Shown here piece after piece: positions 58,422-64,000 of a stretch of 64,000 bases of DNA. The position numbers were made by a program, and so were the translations under genes. A model generated the notes under the pieces. That model was not told the DNA's origin. It saw only the letters and a program-made list of their open reading frames with translations, and ran no database searches. Position 1 is the first letter of the stretch. Each line of letters starts with the position of its first letter. This DNA comes from Pagrus major (taxonomy: Eukaryota > Chordata > Actinopteri > Spariformes > Sparidae): the NCBI RefSeq assembly GCF_040436345.1, contig NC_133221.1, forward strand, positions 30,096,589 to 30,160,588, in the 5' to 3' direction.

Positions 58422-58921
58422 ATACAACAAAACAATAACCTCCTACTTTGAGAGAAAAGAATATCTCTTGTGCTTGTTTTTCTTCCATTGTGATCAACAA
58501 ATTCTTTACATTCCACAACAGATTAAGTACTAAAATGTTGCCATAGACCAAATGGTTAATTGTGACCCCAAGGCTACTATTGTAATGTTGCTTTGAAGTG
58601 AGATCAGATTTTTCATTGCTCAGGGTCTCTTCCATGCAACAGCTGCAGTGAAACCATTACTGACTCCTTCCACACAGATTAAAAACTGAGGATTCAACTT
58701 TTGTGAGAGGGGAAAGGGGAGCTGTGCAAGGCTATTAAGCCAACCCACTCCAGAAATGTACCACGTGAAGTTCGCTCACAGAGAAGGTGAAAGTCAAAAT
58801 TGAGAAACCAACCCACAGAGAGAGCATCGATAGAGAGGAAATCTTTGCCACCACACACACAAGTAAAAAAAAAACAGAGCAGAGCAGATCAGTTTGTAGT
58901 TTTTTTGCCTCCAGTTGTGTT

Positions 58922-61900
58922 TTATACCTTGCTCCTGAAGAGGGGCTTAGCACCCGGGCCACAGTACTCGTTGTATATTAGCTTGAAGAGGAAAAGGTGG
59001 AAGAGCGTGATGAGTGAGGCCACGCTGAACCAGAACAGGAAAGGCAGGCCTGGGTAGCGGTTGGCCATGTGCTCCTCATGAGCAAGGATGGCCTTGAGGT
59101 GCAGGGTGTGGCGCAGGTCCTGCAGGTGGCGCAGGTCTGTGGAGATGTACAGCAGCGGTGTGATGGGCTGCGTCACCATCACAGGGAAGGTGTGACCTTT
59201 GATCTCTGATGTCAGCTCCACTGGCTCGTTGAGGCAGCCAGCCTCGCAGGCGTACAGCTTCACCGGCTTCTCCTGCTGCTTCACTGACACGTGGAGAAAA
59301 GGCTTCCCCTCCACGTCCAGCAGCACTGCCAGATTTATGAGATCCTGGTTGTAGTGGATCCCTCTCAGAGCGTAGCTGTTGTGCAGAACGTCCGGATCAG
59401 CCTGGAACTGCAGGTGGTTCTCTGTGAACTGGAGGCCGCCGAAGCTGAGCACCATCCCCTGCATGGCTCCATGGGCTCCGGCTGCCACCAACACTTTGCA
59501 GCCTCTCTTTTGTAGAGTCAAAGTCCACAGCGTGAACAGCTGCAGGATCTGAGCGGTGCTGCTCACCCGCTCAGGCCACAGGTTCTCTGCGTGCATGGTG
59601 GCGTGGCCACTGAAGCAGTGGTCGGCGTAGTTGAGGCTGGACTCGAGGTGATCACGCTCCTCGCTGCTCAGCCTTCGATCCAACAGGGGAGCCGTGGAGG
59701 AGGACAGGATGTAGTAGAGGGTGGTGTTCACCGTCTGGCTCGATGGTGTGTGGGAGTCAGTTATCTTCCTCATTTCAACACCTGAACAACGAAATAGAAG
59801 CACAACTTCACAAAAACTGTCCTGTATAGTATTAGCAAAGATTGATTACTTTCAAATCAAATGTTATTCTTAACCATGTTTTAAAAACAATGTTATTTAC
59901 ACCCTTTGCATGCAGTTGAGCTCGTGCACCCACTTCAGCCAGGGTGTGCGCTAATGTTTTTAGCTTAACAGCTACAATAAAAATATCGGCTTTAAAAAAA
60001 GGTGTAAATGACATATTTTCAAATCAGTTTGGGATCTTGGGGCATCTGGAGTATTGGATTATGCCGAACGAGCTGTCTGGAGCCATTTTAGGCTTTTTTT
60101 CAGTTGGTTTTTTAACATTTTAAAACAAGTGTAAGTTGTTTAGGAGAATGCTGCAACACTGTTTTACTGTGAAGCTCCAGAAATGTTCTGTGAATTACAA
60201 AACTTCAGCCGACTTTTCATCAGCGTGGGGATGAGAAGATAATGACTTATAGATAATGAGAGAATTTTGATCTTTGGGTGAATTTACCCTTTAACCTAAA
60301 GTCCACTTACAAGTTTTTCCAGAGCTTTACACTGTGATTACTTTATCACACACACTGTCCCGACTGTGCTTAACGTTCCTTTCAGTTTATTATTTTCATG
60401 AGAAAGGAAAATGCACTGCATGTTTGAAACCAGGTTTGAATTAGAATGCAACAGGGACCCAGTTCGTGCAAAGGTCAGTTTGAAGTGAATTTCTACAGAA
60501 TGAGTAGGAACTTCAGCTGCTTGAAGTCATTTTGGCACTGAAAAACCAAAGAGACACGGTGCATTCACAGGGTAGACAACTTAATCAGAGTTCAGGGTTA
60601 GGATAGACGTTATCTAATAAATACTACATCAAGTAGCATTCTGTCAAATATATCACAAAGTCAATGGCTAACTATGAGGCATGAAGTAATGCTGAAGTTG
60701 CATGTTTCTGCTTTAATTCGCTTGAGTTCAAACTCCACAGCTCGTATAATCTCACAGCACATAACATATTGTTCATTCAAAATTGCTGTAATTAACACTA
60801 CAGAGGTTTAGTGGTTCATGTACCTTCAGATTTTTGAAACAGGCTTTTTATCTTTTCAGAGGGTGAAAGACGAGATGAGGAGAGAGGAGACAGAAGGGAC
60901 AAAGGGAAATTGCAGTAGTGGAGACATGGTGAAAAAAGAAGGCACAGGTGATTCAAAATTTAAAGAAAAAGACTGAGGGGTAAAAAGAGACTAAGGCTGA
61001 ATCAAAGCAGTTCACAAGTCAGCCGAGGTAAAGAATACTGTTAGTTCTGATCAATGAATTACTGCACTTAATTGTTTTTAAACGCAATCTGTAATCCAAA
61101 GGTAAACAAAGGGGCAGCCACACTAGAGCTGGATGATATGACGTTTACATTATATTGGGATATTTTTAGGCTGTAATTTGCAAGACACAATATATATCTT
61201 GATATTTTGAAATCACCTCTAAAGGGCTTCATAAATGCTAGGACTGGGTGCAAAAATCATACATCACAATATGTTGGACTTTCACAAAATCATCAGTAAT
61301 ATGGATATAATGACTGAGTGGGTAAAGGCAAGTATTAGAACAATATTACCATATTATCATTCTGGTAATGACATCACTTTACTGTAATGCAGCCTTTAAA
61401 ACCAGGAAAAGGCCACACTTATGTCATAATAATATAATATCAATATATCGCCCAGCCCAACTGTATTTAAATGACTCTGTATATGTGTTGTTTACATCTG
61501 TCACATTTGTAAACAGAGCTGTAATGCTGTCAGATAATCTAGAAAGAAAATATCATCTTTAATCTCTAATGATTTGTGTATGTGAAATGCAAAAGTCTGA
61601 AAACAAAATTCATTTGACATTAGTCAGTTTTGTTGTTCTTACGTTCCAAACATGGATCTATAATAGAAAGTAATACAGATTGTGTGTGATTTGAGATTGT
61701 TTTTTCTGGGTTTTTTCCAAACTAGCTTTTTCCAACTTTTTTCTCTGGTTGCACTGGTGTGCCTTAAATTGTCACTGAGGTACACCAGCACATAATTTAG
61801 GTGCACCCAATAATACTTTTTAACTTAATTTCTTAACACATTATGTAAATAATTGTTAACAGGCGTAAGGTGCAGATTCTGTAAATGTTTTTCTTCTTTT

Positions 61901-63673
61901 GAATCACAGCACACATAACAAGAAATAACAGTAACAATAATCTCAAATGTTTATAAGGATTGGGCATATTTGGACTGAGGACAGGTGGGACGGTTACCTC
62001 TGCTGATATAAACAGACATGCAATGCAAAATCCTGTTACACAAGAACCAAATAATCTATAGAAAATATGATCATCTGTTCAAAGGCAACTTGTCATCAGA
62101 CATGCTGAATAAAAAGCGCACTGGTGCCACCAATGAAACTGCTTAATTGCACACTGGAGCTAATGAATAGATTATTAATGAATAGAATTAAAACTGAATT
62201 AAAAATAATTTTATTAGAGCAATGGTCCTATAAGGCTGACTGTTCACATTGGAGAATTCCCCTTCTTTTATTACAAGAAAATGTCAGCTGACAATTGTTC
62301 AGTGAGTATGTCATCCCTTGGAAAAGCAGAAATAAAGGTTTTGTATGTGTTATCCAGATACACATGTGTCTATTTTTGCTCTATTTAGCTCCTAACAGAG
62401 GATATGCACATTTCCAGACTGCAAGACATTGAGGCAGGAACATGGTCTACCATATATTCCTTCAGAGTTTATATCTACAGTGGTCAAGTTTAGCCAGTAT
62501 GAAAATTTACCTCTTACTATTTCCTTCGAAGCTCATGCTATGTTTTAGTCAGTTTAATAAACCACTTTCTAGGGTGTGCTGAACTGTTTCTTCTTCTCTA
62601 GATTCTCTAGATTTCTCAATGTTTTCCACACATCAGTCAGTCATGTATAGGTAGCAGTAGGTGGATTCAAATTTCTTCAAACCCAGAGCCAGTTGCTGCT
62701 ACAACCTCAGCTCACCTGAAATGAAGAGGTCCATCCAGGCCTGCTGGTGATCCACAACCAGTTCGTCCACATCGGCCCTCAGCAGCTCCACCAGCTCCTT
62801 TTTGGCTCCATCTCGGAGGATGCTGAAGGTCTCATCCAGCTTGGAGGACTCAATGGGCTCTGAGGTCCACACCACTGACAGGATGTTGTCTGAATACTCA
62901 GATTTAGCAGGGACCTGGATCCTGCTGCTCAGCTTCTTGGTGACCACCACCACCAGCACCATCCGGTTATTCTCGACTGGTACTCTGCCAGAGGAGAGCA
63001 CGATCTCTCTGTCCTCCAGTTTCTCCACACTGGTGGAGAACTTGCTACCAAAGGAGGGATTGTCAGAGGAAACATCCATGGATGCGGCCCTGTCAGACGG
63101 GTTGTTGATATGGACTCTCTGGAGATAGACGTTAGGTCTGCTTCTGTGTGCTATGAACTCCTCTCTGACGGTGACACAGTCCCGAGGTGACTGCAGGCCG
63201 GCTGGTGAGGCACAGCGGACCGACAGAACGGCTCCTTTCCGGAACCACAGCATGGTAGCCTGAGTCTCGGCCCGCTTCCCCTCCAGATGGACGCCGACCC
63301 TCGGTGAATATTCAGTCTGGTGGACCGGAGCCGAGCCGGGTTGTAAAGACGACGCTACCCACAGTTTATTAGAGTCAATGTCAATCAGAATATGGCCGTT
63401 ACCTGATACAAAGGGTGTATCTAGTTGTTCCTGAGGTGTGCTGTATATCCCCTCTCCCCGCTCCACCAGAGAGTTCCACCTGTGGATTTCAGCCAGTAGG
63501 CACTGTCCTGCCGCCCCTCCGGGCATGGCCGGGCCGCCGAAGAACCTCAGTCTGCGCTCTGCTCCCAGGTACCAGTAAAAGATGAGGAAGAGCAGCAGTC
63601 CTATGAGGAGTCTTCTCGCCCAGCTGCTTGACAACAAGCCCGGTAGCCCCTTTAGTCTTTGCTGTAGCCACAT
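58922..63673 (-). CDS. Homologue of human KIAA2013, uncharacterised membrane protein
   Basis: Two exons, 63673-62716 and 59781-58922, join in phase (leftover G plus GT) across a 2.9-kb GT-AG intron to 605 residues. The start MWLQQRLKGLPGLLSSSWAR and the end YNEYCGPGAKPLFRSKV are the same in human KIAA2013 as I recall it. A signal-anchor helix lies at about 22-37 and a second helix at about 567-589 (FLFWFSVASLITLFHLFLF). The roughly 530 residues between them are probably lumenal or extracellular and include an NTT sequon. Highly conserved stretches are GHATMHAENLWP, LSFGGLQFTENHLQFQADP and HTLHLKAILAHEEHMA. No enzyme motif is evident and the function is not known to me. The human protein is somewhat longer (about 634 residues), mainly in a low-complexity part of the first third. 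No frameshift or stop is present, so the gene looks functional. Confidence 0.93.
59930..60296. mobile_element. Short inverted-repeat element family B, copy 3
   Basis: Lies in the KIAA2013 intron. Contains 'gctccagaaatgttctgtga', 'catcagcgtggggatgagaa' and the end 'tttgggtgaatttacccttt' plus 'aa'. Confidence 0.7.
60300..62690. other. KIAA2013 intron, mostly unassigned
   Basis: Nothing coding is seen. The part at about 61,120-61,460 begins 'agagctggatgatatgacgt' and ends 'tatatcgcccagccc', wording I know from fish dispersed repeats. It shares 'ggatataatgact' text with about 51,600-51,680. Confidence 0.45.
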
Positions 63674-64000
63674 TGTGCGTTTAAATAATGGAAGCCCAGC
63701 TATGAGTCGGCGTCTGAAGACTGCACCCAGGGTGCTAATGTTGAATGTACAAGAATCTCACATGGAATTTGCTCGCACTCAAAACATGTTCCCCAGGTCG
63801 AAAGCTGACAAACTGGCTTCGCTAGCTTCCGACTAAGATAGCTTAGCTAGATAGCTAGCGTTGTGAACGAAAGCTGTCTAAAATATATTGTTGTTTCTCG
63901 CATCGTGGTTATCGTCGTGTCCTTCAGCAGGTGTGTATGACAGTCGTAAAGTTGTCGTATCTCAGGCCATTTCGTTTTCTGCTTGTCTTCAGGTGAAAAA
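63674..64000 (-). promoter_or_regulatory. 5' flank of the KIAA2013 homologue
   Basis: Immediate upstream sequence with several CpGs and overlapping 'gctagc' palindromes at about 63,819-63,862. There is no TATA box at a usual distance. The transcription start is unknown. Confidence 0.35.

Overview
The window looks like nuclear DNA from a ray-finned (probably percomorph) fish. It has vertebrate multi-exon genes with GT-AG introns, long AT, GT/CA and TTGA microsatellites, and many teleost-type repeats (Tc1-like, hAT-like, L1/Tx1-type and L2-like LINE pieces, short inverted-repeat elements). All calls come from reading the sequence and from remembered family features; no database was searched.

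Layout. Positions 1-22,600 hold no host gene that I can recognise. This is a repeat-rich stretch with one notable fossil at about 5.87-7.93 kb on the minus strand. It is a decayed, intron-containing gene with parts of a retrovirus-type integrase core, a Ulp1/C48-type cysteine protease and a C-terminal PHD finger, which is the architecture of Ginger1 DNA transposons. Positions 23,120-38,112 (minus) hold an apparently intact eight-exon gene for a 670-residue membrane guanylate cyclase. Its two membrane helices enclose a roughly 270-residue glycosylatable extracellular region that I read as a NIT (nitrate/nitrite-sensing) domain. Positions 39,100-48,510 (plus) hold phc2 in its short form, 287 residues with HD1, FCS zinc finger and SAM domain. 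Positions 58,922-63,673 (minus) hold the two-exon homologue of human KIAA2013, a conserved uncharacterised membrane protein. The gene-poor gap at 48.6-58.9 kb is mainly repeats, with one unassigned possible terminal coding exon.

Relations. The cyclase and phc2 are head to head, with about 1 kb between the cyclase ATG and the phc2 5' exon. A GC-rich region and facing GT and CG/CA repeats lie in between, so they may share a divergent promoter. No pathway links the genes: the cyclase would make cGMP at a membrane, phc2 is a Polycomb PRC1 subunit in the nucleus, and the KIAA2013 protein is a double-anchored membrane protein.

The most interesting items are the vertebrate NIT-domain guanylate cyclase with all guanine-selecting and metal-binding residues in place, the integrase-protease-PHD fossil, and an 800-bp element at 23.65-24.45 kb with inverted repeats of about 175 bp that carries part of another integrase-like protein.
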